Source: Pseudofrankia nepalensis (GTDB lineage Bacteria; Actinomycetota; Actinomycetes; Frankiales; Frankiaceae). From it: a DNA stretch of 64,000 bases. Below the pieces are notes generated by a model that was not told the origin of the DNA, searched no databases, and was given only the letters and a program-made list of their open reading frames with translations. The translations under genes and the position numbers were made by a program. The DNA is taken from the NCBI RefSeq assembly GCF_016786305.1, contig NZ_JADWYV010000002.1; one strand, 5' to 3'. Shown one piece after another: positions 26,564-35,713 of this stretch (positions are counted from its first letter, which is position 1; each line of letters opens with the position of its first letter).

Positions 26564-29029
26564 ATGAGCCAGGACGCCACCTCGAGTCCGGAGGCTCGCG
26601 CGACCGAACTCTTACGGATGATGACCGTCGAGGAGAAGTCGCGGCAGGTCACTGGGGTGCCGCCGGCCGGACTTCTCGGCGTGGACGGCCTGCTTCCGGA
26701 CGCCGCCCAGCGCATCCTGGGTTTGGGGGTCGGGCACGTCACGGGGCTGGGCATGCTGGGTCACAAGGCACCCGACCAGGTGGCGAAGACCGTCAACGAG
26801 ATCCAGCGGTTCCTGGTCACCCGGACCCGGCTCGGCATCCCGGCGATCTTCCATGTGGAGGCGCTGAACGGGGTGGTGTCGCCCGGGTTCACGACGTTCC
26901 CGACGGCGATCGGGCTGGCCGCTACCTGGAACCCGGACGGGGTCGAGGAAATGGCCGCCATCCTGCGCCGGCAGGTCCGGGCGATCGGCCACCCGTTCGT
27001 GCTCTCCCCGGTGATGGATGTGGCGCGGGACGCGCGGTGGGGGCGGGTACACGAGACCTACGGTGAGGACCCGTACCTGGTCTCAGCGATGAGCGTCGCG
27101 TTCACCCGCGGCATGCAGGGCACCGACCTGCGCGAGGGCGCCATCGCGACCGGCAAGCACTTCCTGGGCTACGGCCTCACCGAGGCCGGCCAGAACATGG
27201 CCAGAACGACCGTCGGGCCGCGCGAGCTGTACGAGGTGTACGCCCGCCCGTTCGAGGCCGCCATCAAGCTGGCCGGGCTGGCCGCGGTGATGAATTCCTA
27301 CAGCACGGTCGACGGCGTTCCGGCCGGTGCGAGCCGCGAGATCCTCACTGGCCTGCTGCGCGACCGCCTTGGCTTCACCGGCACCGTCGTCTCCGACTAC
27401 GACACCGTCGGCCACCTGCACCGGCGGCTGCGGGTCGCCCGCGACGCCGAGGAGGCCGGTCGGCTGGCGCTGGCCGCCGGCCTCGACGTCGAGCTGCCGA
27501 TTCCCGACGGCTACGGCCCGGTCCTCGCCCAGGCCGTCGAGCGTGGAGCGGTTCCGCTGGAGCAGCTGGATCAGGCCTGCTGGCGGGTGCTGCGGGACAA
27601 GTTCGCCCTCGGCCTGTTCGATCAGCCCTACGTTCCCGAGGACCCGGTCGTCATCAACACGACGGCCCGGGCCGGTGCCGATCTCGCCCACGATCTCGCC
27701 CGGCAGTCCGTCACCCTGTTGAAGAACGAGGGCCAGCTGCCGCTGTCCCGCGACCTGCGGCGGATCGCGATCATCGGCCCGCACGCCGACAGCATCGGGT
27801 TCGCGTTCCCCGCTTACACCTATCCGGGCGCGTTGCAGATGTTCGTCGCCCGGCGGGGCGAGCAGCGAACGATTCCCGGCACCGAGCAGATGGCCGCGAT
27901 GTTCACAGACGAGACCATCCGGCTGATGATCGAGGAGTTGTCGGGCCCGCTCGGGAAGCCGGCCGACGACTATTTGCGCGAGATGTACGGCGCGCAGTCC
28001 CTCGCCGAAGCCGTCCGCGCCGCCGTCCCTGATGCGGAAGTGACGGTGACCGCGGGATGCGGAGTGCTGGACGAGGAGCCGGCCGACATCTCGGTGGCGG
28101 TGGCGGCCGCCAGGAACGCCGACGTGGTGATCCTCGCCCTCGGCGGGCGGGGCGGCTGGTTCACCTCGAGCATCACCGAAGGCGAGGACAGCGACACCGC
28201 GAACCTCGACCTCCCGGCGAACCAGGTCGCCCTCGTCCGGGCCGTGACGGCCACCGGCACCCCCTGCGTCGGCATCGTCCACACCGGCCGGCCAATGGCG
28301 CTGGCCGCGGTCGTGGACGCGCTGCCCGCCCTGCTGTACGGGTACTACGGCGGCCAACACGCGGCCATGGCCATGACCGAGGTCCTGTTCGGTGACGTGA
28401 ACCCCGGTGGAAAGCTCCCGATCTCGCTTCCCCGCCACTCCGGGCAGGTGCCCATCTACTCTGGTCAGCCGACCGGCTCCGGCTACCGGCGGACCGAGCA
28501 CGACATGCACCAGGACTACCTGGACATGCCGTCGACCCCGCTGTTTCCGTTCGGCCACGGCCTGAGCTACACCACGTTCGACTACGGCGACTTCGCGATC
28601 AGCCCCTCGGACGTTGATGCCGCCGACGTCGACGCGGCGGTGACCGTCCGCCTGACCGTGCGGAACTCCGGCGACCGGGCCGGCGACGAGGTCGTGCAGC
28701 TCTACTTCTCCGACCAGGCCACCGGTGTCACCCGGCCGGCCCAGGAACTGGTCGGCTTCCTCCGGCTCGGTCTCGCCCCCGGGGCGGCGGCGGCCGTCGC
28801 GTTCACCGTGGCGATGAGCCAGCTCGGCTACATCGGCCTCGACGGACGGTTCGTGCTGGAACCCGGCCCGGTCCAAGTCCTCGTGGGCGGCTCATCCGAC
28901 GACATCCGGCTGCGCGGCGCCTTCGAAGTCGTGGGCGACCCAGTGGTCCTGGAGGGCCGCCGCTCCTACCTGTCCAGCACCGCCGTCGGCGAGGCGTCGC
29001 CCGCGGCACTGGCATCCCCCGGAAAGTAG
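26564..29029 (+). CDS. Glycoside hydrolase family 3 (beta-glucosidase/xylosidase-like), first copy
   Basis: Cytoplasmic GH3 enzyme of about 821 residues. ATG 26564 was chosen because AAGGAGG stands five bases before it; the frame is open to 26513, overlapping the GH2 stop. The N-terminal barrel has VSPGFTTFPTAIGLAATW, DVARDARWGRVHETYGEDP, KHFLGYGL and the nucleophile Asp278 in VVSDYDTV. The second domain and a fibronectin-III-like C-terminus (FGHGLSYTTFDY, RNSGDRAGDEVVQLYF) follow. There is no signal peptide. It forms an operon with GH2 and continues, after 57 bases, into the transporter genes. The second GH3 at 36829 is a diverged paralogue. Confidence 0.93.
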   Translation: MSQDATSSPEARATELLRMMTVEEKSRQVTGVPPAGLLGVDGLLPDAAQRILGLGVGHVTGLGMLGHKAPDQVAKTVNEIQRFLVTRTRLGIPAIFHVEALNGVVSPGFTTFPTAIGLAATWNPDGVEEMAAILRRQVRAIGHPFVLSPVMDVARDARWGRVHETYGEDPYLVSAMSVAFTRGMQGTDLREGAIATGKHFLGYGLTEAGQNMARTTVGPRELYEVYARPFEAAIKLAGLAAVMNSYSTVDGVPAGASREILTGLLRDRLGFTGTVVSDYDTVGHLHRRLRVARDAEEAGRLALAAGLDVELPIPDGYGPVLAQAVERGAVPLEQLDQACWRVLRDKFALGLFDQPYVPEDPVVINTTARAGADLAHDLARQSVTLLKNEGQLPLSRDLRRIAIIGPHADSIGFAFPAYTYPGALQMFVARRGEQRTIPGTEQMAAMFTDETIRLMIEELSGPLGKPADDYLREMYGAQSLAEAVRAAVPDAEVTVTAGCGVLDEEPADISVAVAAARNADVVILALGGRGGWFTSSITEGEDSDTANLDLPANQVALVRAVTATGTPCVGIVHTGRPMALAAVVDALPALLYGYYGGQHAAMAMTEVLFGDVNPGGKLPISLPRHSGQVPIYSGQPTGSGYRRTEHDMHQDYLDMPSTPLFPFGHGLSYTTFDYGDFAISPSDVDAADVDAAVTVRLTVRNSGDRAGDEVVQLYFSDQATGVTRPAQELVGFLRLGLAPGAAAAVAFTVAMSQLGYIGLDGRFVLEPGPVQVLVGGSSDDIRLRGAFEVVGDPVVLEGRRSYLSSTAVGEASPAALASPGK

Positions 29030-29036
29030 GCCAACG

Positions 29037-29090
29037 GTGTCCGACCTGTTCGAGTCCCGGTTATCGCCCGACCCTCGGACGAGCCGGTGA
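29037..29090 (+). CDS. Possible 17-codon coupling ORF before the MFS-LivF gene
   Basis: A GTG-started frame (MSDLFESRLSPDPRTSR) ends with TGA overlapping the GTG of the next gene (GTGA). The large gene has no clear Shine-Dalgarno of its own, while this ORF follows GGAAAGTAGG. It may only couple translation. No product is claimed. Confidence 0.25.
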   Translation: MSDLFESRLSPDPRTSR

Positions 29091-31327
29091 GCGCGCCCGT
29101 CAGCCCCGTCCAGGGCTCTGACAGGCCTGTCCAGGGTTCCGCGCCGTCGGCGGCGGAGCTGGCCACAGGTCTGATCGACGCGGAGGCGGAGCGCCAGGAG
29201 CGGCAAGCCCAGGCGCGGCGTGAGGTGCTGTTCGCCGACGAGTTGCTGCCGGGTGTCGGCGGCGAGTCCCTGTCGCTGCGTCAGGGGCTGGCCGCGGGTG
29301 GTTCACTGACGTTTCTGGTCCTGGTGCTGCTGAACGCGCTGGACGAGCTGGAGTCGGCGGCGCTGTCGGTGCTGGCCCCGGACATCCGAGACGCGTTCGG
29401 GCTGTCCGACGGCGCGATCGTGTTCATCTCGGCGGCGGCCGGTGCGTTCCTGGTGCTCGGTGCGTTGCCGATGGGCTTTTTGGCGGACCGCTTCCGGCGT
29501 AGCCGGGTGATCGGCTGGGCCGGTGTCGTGTTCTCGCTGATGGTGCTGGCCTCCGGGCTGGCGGCGAACGCGTTCCTGTTCTTCCTGGCCCGGTTCGGGG
29601 TCGGGGTGGCGAAGTCGAGCAACAACACGGCGCACAGCTCGCTGATCGCGGACGCCTATCCGATCGGGGTGCGGGGCCGGCTATCGGCGTCGGTGTACGG
29701 AGCGGCACGCGCCGCCGGCGCGCTGAGCCCGCTGATCGTCGCGGGGATCGCGACCTGGGCCGGCGGGGAGAACGGCTGGCGCTGGCCGTTCTTCATCCTT
29801 GGGCTGCCGGCGCTGCTGGTCGCGGTCGTGGCGTTCCGACTGCCGGAGCCGCCGCGCGGCCAGCACGAGATGCGCTCCGTACTCGGCGAGGTGATCGAGG
29901 ACGCCGCGCCGGCGCCGATTTCGGTCGAGGCGGCCTTCGCCCGGCTGATGCGTATCCGGACTCTGAGGACGGCGATCATCGCGTTCTCGGCGCTGGGTTT
30001 CAGCCTGTTCACCACGAGCGTGCTGGCGAATCTGTGGGCCGAGGACCACTACGGGATGTCGACGTTCCAGCGGGGCCTGGCGGGTTCCCTCGGCGGCGCC
30101 GCCTTCGTGGTCGCCCTGCCGATAGTCGCGCCCCGTTATGACCGGCTCTACCACCGCGATCCCGAGCGGGCGGTGCGGCTGCTCGGGCTGTGCGTGCTGC
30201 CGGGCGCGGTACTGCTGCCGGTCCAGTGGTTCATGCCAGGCTGGGTCGGGTTCATGCTGCTGGGTATTCCCGGCGCGGTGTTCGCGTCGGTCGCGTTCGC
30301 GATGGTCGGCCCGGTGGTGCAGTCGGTGACGCCCTACCGGCTGCGAGGGCTGGGCATGGCGCTGGCCGCGGTCTACATGTTCTTCGTCGGCGCCACCGGC
30401 GGCGCGCTGCTGTCCGGGCTGATCAGTAACGCCTACGACCCGCGGGTCGCCGTGCTGGTGGTCGGCATTCCGGCGACCCTGGTCGGCGGGCTGATGATGA
30501 TCCGCGGCGCGTCGTTCGTGAAGAACGACCTGTCCCTGGTCGTCGCGGACCTGCGCGAGGAGCTCGCCGAACGCGACCGGCAGCGGGCCGATCCGGAGAA
30601 CGTCCCGGTGCTGCAGGTCAACGGCGTCGACTTCTCCTACGGCAACGTCCAGGTGCTGTTCGACGTCGCGTTCGAGGTCCGCCGCGGCGAGACGCTGGCG
30701 CTGCTCGGGACGAACGGCGCCGGCAAGTCGACGATCCTGAAGGTCATCTGCGGGCTCGGCACCCCGTCGCGCGGCGTCGTGCGCCTGAACGGCCGCACGA
30801 TCACCTACGTCTCCCCGGAACAGCGCGGGAAGTACGGCGTGCACCTGCTGCCGGGCGGCAAGGGCGTGTTCCCGGACATGTCGATCCGGGAGAACCTGGA
30901 GATGGCGGCGTTCCGGATGCGTCGCGACCGGGCCGACCGCGACCGCCGGTTCGCCTACGTCCTCGACCTCTTCCCCGACCTCGCCGGCCGCCAGTCCCAG
31001 CTGGCCGGGTCGCTGTCCGGCGGGCAGCAGCAGATGCTCGCGCTCGCGATGGTGCTGCTGCACGACCCCGAGGTACTGCTGATCGACGAGCTGTCTCTTG
31101 GGCTCGCGCCGGCGGTGGTGCAGGACCTGCTGGCGATCCTGGAGCGGCTCAAGGCCGACGGGCTGACGATCGTCGTCGTCGAGCAGTCGTTGAACATCGC
31201 GCTGGCCATTGCCGACCGGGCGGTGTTCCTGGAGAAGGGCCAGGTCCGCTTCACCGGGCCGGCCCGTGAGCTCGCCGAACGCGACGACCTCGCCCGCGCG
31301 GTGTTCCTCGGCCGGGAAGGTGGCTGA
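29087..31327 (+). CDS. MFS permease fused to a LivF-type ABC ATPase
   Basis: Unusual 746-residue fusion. Residues about 65-480 form a 12-helix major facilitator domain, with motif A in GFLADRFRRSR after helix 2 and a large loop between helices 6 and 7. From about 505 a LivF-like ATPase follows: Walker A GTNGAGKST near 541, GGKGVFPDMSIRENLEMAAF, signature LSGGQQQ near 643, Walker B LLIDELSLG near 663 and the switch EQSLNIAL. LivF should pair with the LivG domain of the next protein, six bases downstream. The MFS part is not needed in a normal Liv importer; it may be a second permease, a docking domain or an exporter. No internal stop or frameshift separates the halves. Confidence 0.92.
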   Translation: MSAPVSPVQGSDRPVQGSAPSAAELATGLIDAEAERQERQAQARREVLFADELLPGVGGESLSLRQGLAAGGSLTFLVLVLLNALDELESAALSVLAPDIRDAFGLSDGAIVFISAAAGAFLVLGALPMGFLADRFRRSRVIGWAGVVFSLMVLASGLAANAFLFFLARFGVGVAKSSNNTAHSSLIADAYPIGVRGRLSASVYGAARAAGALSPLIVAGIATWAGGENGWRWPFFILGLPALLVAVVAFRLPEPPRGQHEMRSVLGEVIEDAAPAPISVEAAFARLMRIRTLRTAIIAFSALGFSLFTTSVLANLWAEDHYGMSTFQRGLAGSLGGAAFVVALPIVAPRYDRLYHRDPERAVRLLGLCVLPGAVLLPVQWFMPGWVGFMLLGIPGAVFASVAFAMVGPVVQSVTPYRLRGLGMALAAVYMFFVGATGGALLSGLISNAYDPRVAVLVVGIPATLVGGLMMIRGASFVKNDLSLVVADLREELAERDRQRADPENVPVLQVNGVDFSYGNVQVLFDVAFEVRRGETLALLGTNGAGKSTILKVICGLGTPSRGVVRLNGRTITYVSPEQRGKYGVHLLPGGKGVFPDMSIRENLEMAAFRMRRDRADRDRRFAYVLDLFPDLAGRQSQLAGSLSGGQQQMLALAMVLLHDPEVLLIDELSLGLAPAVVQDLLAILERLKADGLTIVVVEQSLNIALAIADRAVFLEKGQVRFTGPARELAERDDLARAVFLGREGG

Positions 31328-31333
31328 GAAGTC

Positions 31334-34201
31334 ATGCAGATGCCAACCACCCAGCTGCTGTTCGACGGCGCCGTCTCCGGGCTGGTCATCGGCCTGCTCG
31401 CGATCGGCATCGTGCTGGTGCACCGCTCCAGCCGGGTCATCAACTTCGCGGTCGCGAACATGGGCCTCGTCGGCTCCGTTCTGTTCGCGCTGCTCGTGGT
31501 GCGGTGGAACGTGCCGTACTGGATCGCCCTGGTCATCGCGCTCGTGGTCGGCACGGCGTTCGGCGCACTCGTCGACCTCGCCGTGGTCCGCCGGCTGTTC
31601 GCCGCGCCCCGGGTGATCCTGCTCGTCGCCACCATCGGCGTCGCGCAGCTCGCGCTCACCATCGTCACCGCCCTTCCGGACCTCGACGACTACCCGACGG
31701 AAAACTACCCGGTGCCCTGGGGCGGGACGTGGTCCCCGGTCGACGGCCTGCGGATCACCGGGGCGCAGCTGAGTGTCCTGATCACGGTTCCCCTCGTCGC
31801 GATCCTGCTCGGCCTGTTCCTGAGCCGTACGGTGCTCGGACGCACGGTGCGGGCCTCGGCGAGTAACCCGGAGCTCGCGAGGCTGCAGGGCATCAGCCCA
31901 AAGCTCGTCTCCACCGCGATGTGGGCGCTGGCCGGGCTGATCGGCACGCTCTGCCTCATCATGATCTCGGCGCAGAACAAGTCCCTGAGCCAGATCGCCA
32001 CCCTCGGCCCCACCACCCTGCTGCGGGCGCTGGCCGCGGCGGTGCTCGCCCGGATGGTGTCGCTGCGGATCGCGCTGCTCGCCGGTGTCGTCCTGGGCCT
32101 GTTGCAGTCGTTCATCCAGTTCAACTGGCTCGACCAGCCCGGCCTGACCGACCTCGTGGTCTTCCTGCTGGTCCTGGCCGCGGTGTTCCTGGTCAGCCGT
32201 AGCCGCGACACCGAGGCCTCGTCGTTCTCGTTCGCTCCCAAGGCGGCGCCGATCCCCGAGCGGCTGCGCGACCTGTGGTGGGTCCGCCAGCTCGAGCGTG
32301 CCCCGCTGCTGGCGCTCGGCGCGCTCGCGGTCGTCCTGCCGCTGCTCGTTCCTCAGGCCTCACGGCAGCTGCTCTACACGATCATCCTCTGCTACGCGAT
32401 CTGCGCGGCCTCGGTCACCATCCTCACCGGCTGGGCCGGGCAGCTCTCCCTCGGCCAGATGGCCTTCGCCGGCCTCGGCGCGCTCACCGCCGCGGCCCTG
32501 AACCGCGGTATGCAGATCCCGGTCGGGGGCAGCACCATCGAGCTGAACGCCCTGCCGTTCCCCGTGGCCGTCCTGCTCGCGAGCCTCGTCGCCGCGCTGC
32601 TCGCCGCCGTGGTCGGCGCGGGCGCGCTGCGGGTACGCGGGCTGCTGCTGGCGGTCAGCACCTTCGCGTTCGGGATCGCCGCGGAGCAGTACCTTTACCG
32701 CCGCGACCTGTTCCAGGACGCCGGCGCCCACACGGCCTCGTTCACCCGCGACACCGTCTTCGGCATCGACATCACCAGCCAGCGCGCCTACTACTACCTC
32801 GTCCTGGTCGTGCTGGCCGTCGTGCTGGCCGTCGTCGCCCGGCTGCGCCGTTCCGGGATCGGTCGGACCACCATCGGAGTGCGGGACAACCCGGCGACCG
32901 CCGCGGCCTACACCGTCGGGGCGACCCGGGTGAAGCTGCGCGCGTTCGCGCTCGCCGGCGGGATCGCCGGCCTAGGCGGCAGCCTGCTCGCCGGCGCCGT
33001 CCAGAACGTCCCCTACAGCGACCGGTACTTCCTGTCCGCCGACTCGCTCGCCCTCGTCGCGATCGTCGTCATCGGCGGCCTCGGCTCGGTGTACGGCCCG
33101 GTGCTCGGCGCCCTCTGGGTCATCGGCCTGCCGGCGATCTTCCCCGGCAACGGCCTCGTCCCCCTGCTCACCTCCAGCCTCGGCCTGCTCATCCTGCTGC
33201 TCTACTTCCCCGGCGGCCTCGTCCAGATCGGCTACGCCGCCCGCGACGCACTCCTACGGCTCGCCGCCAGGCGGCTCGGCCCTGCCCCGGCCAGCGCACC
33301 AAAGGCCGCCACGGCCGCGGCGCTCACCCGGACCGTCCCCCGCCAGCCGCTACCCGCGGGACGGCCGGTGCTGGCGACCAGCGACGTCCGGGTCCGCTTC
33401 GGCGGTCTCACCGCCGTCGACGGGGTGTCCCTGCGCGTCGGGCCCGGCGAGATCGTCGGACTGATCGGCACCAACGGCGCCGGCAAGTCCACCCTCATGA
33501 ACGCCATCGGCGGCTTCGCTCCCGCCACCGGCACCGTCGAGCTTCTGGGCAGCGACGTCACCGCCGCCTGCCCCACCGCCCGTGCCCGGGCCGGACTTGG
33601 CCGCACCTTCCAGGCCGCGACCCTCTTCCCCGAGCTCACCGTCCGCCAGACCGTACAGATCGCCCTGGAGGCTCGCGGCCGCACCGGGCTCCTGTCCACC
33701 GCCCTGCACCTGCCACACACGTTCACCCGGGAACGCGCCCAGCGGTCGGCTGCCGACGACCTCATCGGCTTCCTCGGCCTCGGCCGCTACGCCGACGCGT
33801 TCATCGCCGACCTGTCTACTGGCACCCGGCGCATCGTCGAGCTCGCCGGCCTGCTCGCCCTCGACGCCCGCCTGCTCTGCCTCGACGAGCCAACCGCGGG
33901 AGTCGCCCAGCGAGAAACGGAGGCGTTCGGCCCGCTCATCCAGGAGATCCGCCGCGAGCTCGACGCCGCCATGCTCGTCATCGAGCACGACATGCCACTG
34001 ATCATGGGCATCGGCGACCGCGTCTACTGCCTCGAGACCGGTCGCGTCCTCGCCGAGGGCACCCCGGGCGTCGTCCGCGACGACCCGAAGGTCATCGCCA
34101 GCTACCTCGGCACCGACGAACGCGCCATCAGCCGCAGCGGCACCGCGCCCGTCCCGGGGGGAAACGACCCCATTGCCACCAGCGCGACAGCACCTGCGTA
34201 A
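31334..34201 (+). CDS. LivH-LivM-LivG fusion: two permease domains and ATPase of a Liv-type ABC importer
   Basis: Single 955-residue chain. Residues 1-290 are LivH-like (GLVIGLLAIGIVLVHRSSRVINFA at the start, split here as membrane segments), 310-640 LivM-like (ILTGWAGQLSLGQMAFAG, RDNPATAAAYTVG, GGLGSVYGPVLGALWV), and 675-925 a LivG ATPase with GTNGAGKST near 712, STGTRRIVELAGLLA and LLCLDEPTAG. With the LivF half of the previous gene and the lipoprotein that follows it completes an importer. The family is named for branched-chain amino acids but also carries aromatic and other small compounds. The glycosidase context suggests glycosides. ATG 31334 follows TGAGAAG closely. Confidence 0.92.
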   Translation: MQMPTTQLLFDGAVSGLVIGLLAIGIVLVHRSSRVINFAVANMGLVGSVLFALLVVRWNVPYWIALVIALVVGTAFGALVDLAVVRRLFAAPRVILLVATIGVAQLALTIVTALPDLDDYPTENYPVPWGGTWSPVDGLRITGAQLSVLITVPLVAILLGLFLSRTVLGRTVRASASNPELARLQGISPKLVSTAMWALAGLIGTLCLIMISAQNKSLSQIATLGPTTLLRALAAAVLARMVSLRIALLAGVVLGLLQSFIQFNWLDQPGLTDLVVFLLVLAAVFLVSRSRDTEASSFSFAPKAAPIPERLRDLWWVRQLERAPLLALGALAVVLPLLVPQASRQLLYTIILCYAICAASVTILTGWAGQLSLGQMAFAGLGALTAAALNRGMQIPVGGSTIELNALPFPVAVLLASLVAALLAAVVGAGALRVRGLLLAVSTFAFGIAAEQYLYRRDLFQDAGAHTASFTRDTVFGIDITSQRAYYYLVLVVLAVVLAVVARLRRSGIGRTTIGVRDNPATAAAYTVGATRVKLRAFALAGGIAGLGGSLLAGAVQNVPYSDRYFLSADSLALVAIVVIGGLGSVYGPVLGALWVIGLPAIFPGNGLVPLLTSSLGLLILLLYFPGGLVQIGYAARDALLRLAARRLGPAPASAPKAATAAALTRTVPRQPLPAGRPVLATSDVRVRFGGLTAVDGVSLRVGPGEIVGLIGTNGAGKSTLMNAIGGFAPATGTVELLGSDVTAACPTARARAGLGRTFQAATLFPELTVRQTVQIALEARGRTGLLSTALHLPHTFTRERAQRSAADDLIGFLGLGRYADAFIADLSTGTRRIVELAGLLALDARLLCLDEPTAGVAQRETEAFGPLIQEIRRELDAAMLVIEHDMPLIMGIGDRVYCLETGRVLAEGTPGVVRDDPKVIASYLGTDERAISRSGTAPVPGGNDPIATSATAPA

Positions 34202-34288
34202 CCCGACGCACTGCCCAGGCGCCAGTGCGCCGCCGCCTGTCATGTGAACCGTGCATTTAGCCGTATCCCTCTCTTGGAGTTCTGTCAG

Positions 34289-35611
34289 ATGACCTCACGT
34301 CGCCGCGCTCGCAGATACAGCGCGTTAGTCCTCGCGGGAGCCGTCGCCCTCGCCGTCACCGCCTGCAGCGTCAAGCCGAACGACGAGGCCGACAAACCGC
34401 CGGTTGGCGCCACCACCGCCGAGGCGTATCCGGCCCCGCCGGCGCCGGCGATCGCGCCCGGGGTGACCGCCGACAGCATCAAGATTGGCTTCGTCTATCC
34501 GGACCTGTCCAAGGTCAAGCAGTTCCTCGACGTCGACCACGGCGACTACCAGGCCGTGTTCACCGCCCTCGTCGACAAGGTCAACAAAGATGGCGGCATC
34601 GACGGCCGAAAGATCATTCCGGTGTTCGGCGCTGTCGACGTCATTTCGCCCACAGGCGCGCAGGAGACCTGCGTGCGGCTGACCGAGGACGAGAAGGTCT
34701 TCGCCGTCCTCGGCAGCCTCAACGCCGACGACGTGAACTGCTACGTCCAGACCCACAAGACGCTGGTCCTCGGCGGTGACCTCAACGCCGAGCGCTACGC
34801 CAAGGCTCAGGCGCCCTGGATCTCCGACCTCCGGGGTGGCGACGAGCTTGGCCAAGGTCTGCAGCTGTTTATCGACAAGGGCGTCCTGACCGGCAAGAAG
34901 CTCGCCATCGTCGCCTACCGCGACGACCAGCCGACCCTGGACGAGGTCGTCCTGCCAGCCCTGCGCGCCAAGAACATCCCCGTCACCGAGACCGGTGTCC
35001 TCGACGCCGACCTCAAGGACCCGGCCGCGGTGTCATCGCAGCTGAACGTCTTCATCCAGAAGTTCCAGTCCGCGGGCGTGGACACCGTGCTCGTCGTCGG
35101 CGGCTCCCAGGCGGCGTTCCCCGCCGAGCTCCAGAAGACCAGCTACCGCCCCCGCCTGCTGTTCGCGAGCGTCAACACCGTTGGCTCCTACATCTTCAGC
35201 AACCGCGACAGCGACTTGAGCGTGCTGCGCGACTCGCTGACGATCGGACAGGACGCCAACTACACCGACCCGGCCATCAACACGTGTCTCCCCACGATCG
35301 AGGCCGCGATGCCCGAACTCAAGGGCAAAATCATCGACCCGGCGTTCACGCCCCCCGATCAGCCCGCGTGGGGCACGTCCGAATCGGTCGCCTGCCGCTA
35401 CCTGGCCCTTTTCCAGGCCATCGCCAAGAAGGCGGGCAAGGACCTCACCTACAAGTCCTTCCAGGACGCCGCCTTCTCCCTGGGCACCTTCCACGTCCCG
35501 ACGTTCACCGACGCCGCGACATACAGCCGCCAGACGCCGAACGGCAACATCCCACCGCGCATCTACTTGTGGGATCCGGCGAAGAGGGCGTTCCTGCTCG
35601 CCACCGGCTGA
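34289..35611 (+). CDS. LivJ-type ABC transporter substrate-binding lipoprotein
   Basis: Binding protein of 440 residues. The start was placed at ATG 34289 (MTSRRRARR) because it gives a normal signal peptide and lipobox ending AVTAC near residue 26; the frame continues upstream to GTG 34244. The mature protein has ADSIKIGFVYPDLSKVK, NKDGGIDGRKIIPVFGAVD and CRYLALFQAIAKKAGKDLTYKSF. It is third in the transporter operon, 87 bases after the permease-ATPase gene, and is followed by a strong terminator. It should deliver the ligand to the fused permease. Confidence 0.9.
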   Translation: MTSRRRARRYSALVLAGAVALAVTACSVKPNDEADKPPVGATTAEAYPAPPAPAIAPGVTADSIKIGFVYPDLSKVKQFLDVDHGDYQAVFTALVDKVNKDGGIDGRKIIPVFGAVDVISPTGAQETCVRLTEDEKVFAVLGSLNADDVNCYVQTHKTLVLGGDLNAERYAKAQAPWISDLRGGDELGQGLQLFIDKGVLTGKKLAIVAYRDDQPTLDEVVLPALRAKNIPVTETGVLDADLKDPAAVSSQLNVFIQKFQSAGVDTVLVVGGSQAAFPAELQKTSYRPRLLFASVNTVGSYIFSNRDSDLSVLRDSLTIGQDANYTDPAINTCLPTIEAAMPELKGKIIDPAFTPPDQPAWGTSESVACRYLALFQAIAKKAGKDLTYKSFQDAAFSLGTFHVPTFTDAATYSRQTPNGNIPPRIYLWDPAKRAFLLATG

Positions 35612-35627
35612 CCCGTCCGCCCACGCC

Positions 35628-35662
35628 ACGCGGCCCGGCCCTTCTGACCGGCCGGGCCGCGT
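35628..35662. terminator. Strong stem-loop after the transporter operon
   Basis: ACGCGGCCCGGCC at 35628-35640 pairs perfectly with GGCCGGGCCGCGT at 35650-35662 around a nine-base loop, 17 bases after the lipoprotein stop. There is no T-run, as is common in actinomycetes. It separates the transporter genes from the Gfo/Idh-GH3-GH78-GH1 group. Confidence 0.85.
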
Positions 35663-35713
35663 CGGATCATCACGCCACGCCCGGCCATCGGTCTGGGCAA
35701 CGAGGGATGTCTC

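Noticed and set aside
27083..28876. Minus-strand frame of 597 codons opposite the first GH3 gene
   Set aside because: It is a Gly/Val/Arg-rich shadow; the plus strand encodes GH3 with the catalytic aspartate.
29047..29065. GTTCGAGTCCCGG, resembling the T-loop of a tRNA
   Set aside because: No acceptor stem, anticodon arm or D-arm can be built around it; it lies in a short coding or intergenic stretch.
29101..29145. Repeated GTCCAGGG...TCTGACAGG...GTCCAGGG
   Set aside because: It is the N-terminal coding repeat (SPVQGSDRPVQGS) of the MFS-LivF protein and has only two copies; not a regulatory array.
29681..31423. Open minus-strand frame of 580 codons opposite the MFS-LivF gene
   Set aside because: It is the mirror of a gene with clear MFS and ABC motifs; its product is low-complexity (His, Gln, Arg rich) and matches no fold. 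Long antisense frames are expected at this GC content.
32275..34260. Plus-strand frame of 661 codons overlapping the LivHMG gene in another phase
   Set aside because: It is an Arg/Pro-rich out-of-phase shadow of the permease-ATPase, which has all ABC motifs in its own frame.
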